64,000 bases of DNA from Bartonella sp. ML69XJBT. GTDB taxonomy: Bacteria > Pseudomonadota > Alphaproteobacteria > Rhizobiales > Rhizobiaceae. The DNA is taken from NCBI RefSeq assembly GCF_028618515.1, contig NZ_JAQITB010000002.1:91194-155193 (forward strand), read 5' to 3'. This document shows positions 63,356 through 64,000 of this stretch, piece after piece (position 1 is the first letter of the stretch; every line of letters begins with the position of its first letter). The translations under genes and the position numbers were made by a program. The notes beneath the pieces are model-generated. The model saw only the letters and a program-made list of their open reading frames with translations, made no database searches and had not been told where the DNA came from.

Positions 63356-64000
63356 GATATTAATTGATTCAATCTGAGAGGGTTTAGAATGAGAAAACCT
63401 TACTATATTCGGGTCTTTAATTCAACATGCAGAACAGTAAATTATCTATATAAATCAATCTGTTGTCATAAAAACATTTAAAGAGAGATTGATATTTATA
63501 GAGATTAGCAAAATCCCTTTTAATAGACTTTTGTCAGTTTGTGTCAGTAAATTGAACTGACAAAATGATCATTTTAGTGAGTGATTAAAACGTGCTTTAT
63601 GAAAAGCATATGAAAATGAAAACTGATTACGTTATCCAAATCCCTTTAATGAATTTTATCAGTTCACTTAAATGGATAAATTTATAATTTTAGAGAATGA
63701 TAAAAACACATCTTAAAAAAGCATGTGATCTCTTAAAGCCTTTCAATAGAAAGGGGGTATCATCATAAGAAATGCTATCAAGATCATTATGGTTATAGTT
63801 TAGGGGGTTTAGGGGGTTATGGGTGTTCTTTTTACCCCTCCTTTATATATATTTTTTAGTCAAAAATAAAAGTTATTATATTTCAATAAGTTAATGTTTC
63901 AAATAAACAACCTGTATTAAACACAACACATAAATACAATCTTTAATATATATTTAAGAGGGTTTTGTAGGGGTTTTGGGTTTTTTTAAAACAGACAAAA
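63356..64000. other. AT-rich region at the right edge with direct repeat
   Basis: No gene seen. 63508-63613 and 63634-63728 are degenerate direct copies (shared AAATCCCTTTTAAT, TATCAGTT or TGTCAGTT, ATTTTAG, GAATGATAAAA). Further right there are runs such as GGGGGTTTAGGGGGTTATGG. An att site or origin could lie here, but nothing identifies one. Confidence 0.45.
63508..63728. repeat. Degenerate direct repeat, two copies of about 100 bases
   Basis: The copies share five blocks in the same order with several indels. Position beside the integrase relics suggests integration-related or plasmid/phage leftovers. Confidence 0.4.

Noticed and set aside
63802..63850. G-rich runs as a possible replication origin or quadruplex
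   Set aside because: Too few and irregular runs; no DnaA boxes or replication gene alongside.

Overview
The window looks like a chromosome segment of an alphaproteobacterium of the Rhizobiales, most probably a Bartonella species. The reasons are the AT-rich base composition, the Rhizobiales-type order of the division and cell wall cluster, a permuted two-piece tmRNA, the sspB/DUF4169/RHH trio, an FtsZ with a long linker, and wide decayed intergenic spaces beside phage relics. The genus is an inference from gene content; no 16S or other species marker lies in the window.

Layout. (1) Bases 2-16732 hold the dcw cluster, all on the plus strand: ftsI (5' end outside the window), murE, murF, mraY, murD, ftsW, murG, murC, murB, ddl, ftsQ, ftsA, ftsZ. 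Many neighbours overlap. Together they make lipid II, flip and polymerise it at the septum, and build the Z-ring. (2) 16943-22822: lpxC, bamD, recN, ligA (outer membrane and DNA repair). A perfect 21-bp inverted repeat touches the lpxC start codon. (3) 23748-31838, mostly minus strand: pepP, prmA, a Sco-type copper protein, uvrD, an RHH protein, a DUF4169 protein, the ClpXP adaptor sspB and the tmRNA gene ssrA, with one plus-strand acetyltransferase. SspB recognises the tag that ssrA encodes, so the last two genes work together. (4) 31990-37346: a DUF2853 gene and three tandem KgtP-like 2-oxoglutarate permeases, each with its own near-identical terminator. (5) 37563-46307: thyA-folA, hflK-hflC-degP, miaA and ilvB. 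A tandem-hairpin attenuator precedes ilvB. (6) 46981-50789: an accessory patch with a frameshifted clavaminate-synthase-like oxygenase, a frameshifted MFS transporter, an intact D-2-hydroxyacid dehydrogenase, and a relic of what looks like a type III restriction enzyme. (7) 51404-56835: a RecD-like helicase, pdxJ, ilvC and cycA. (8) 56836-64000: a decayed prophage zone. It contains degenerate XRE gene copies, the early region of a Mu-like phage (repressor with an 11-G tract, Ner-like protein, ParB-like protein, an N-terminal MuA fragment), two truncated P4-type integrases tail to tail, and AT-rich repeats.

The points most worth a second look are the G-tract in the phage repressor gene (a possible phase switch), the hairpin against the lpxC start, the ilvB attenuator, the tripled kgtP block, the oxygenase/MFS/dehydrogenase patch and the inverted integrase pair. 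I found no CRISPR array and no tRNA gene. I found no clearly novel system; the candidates are given with their weak points.
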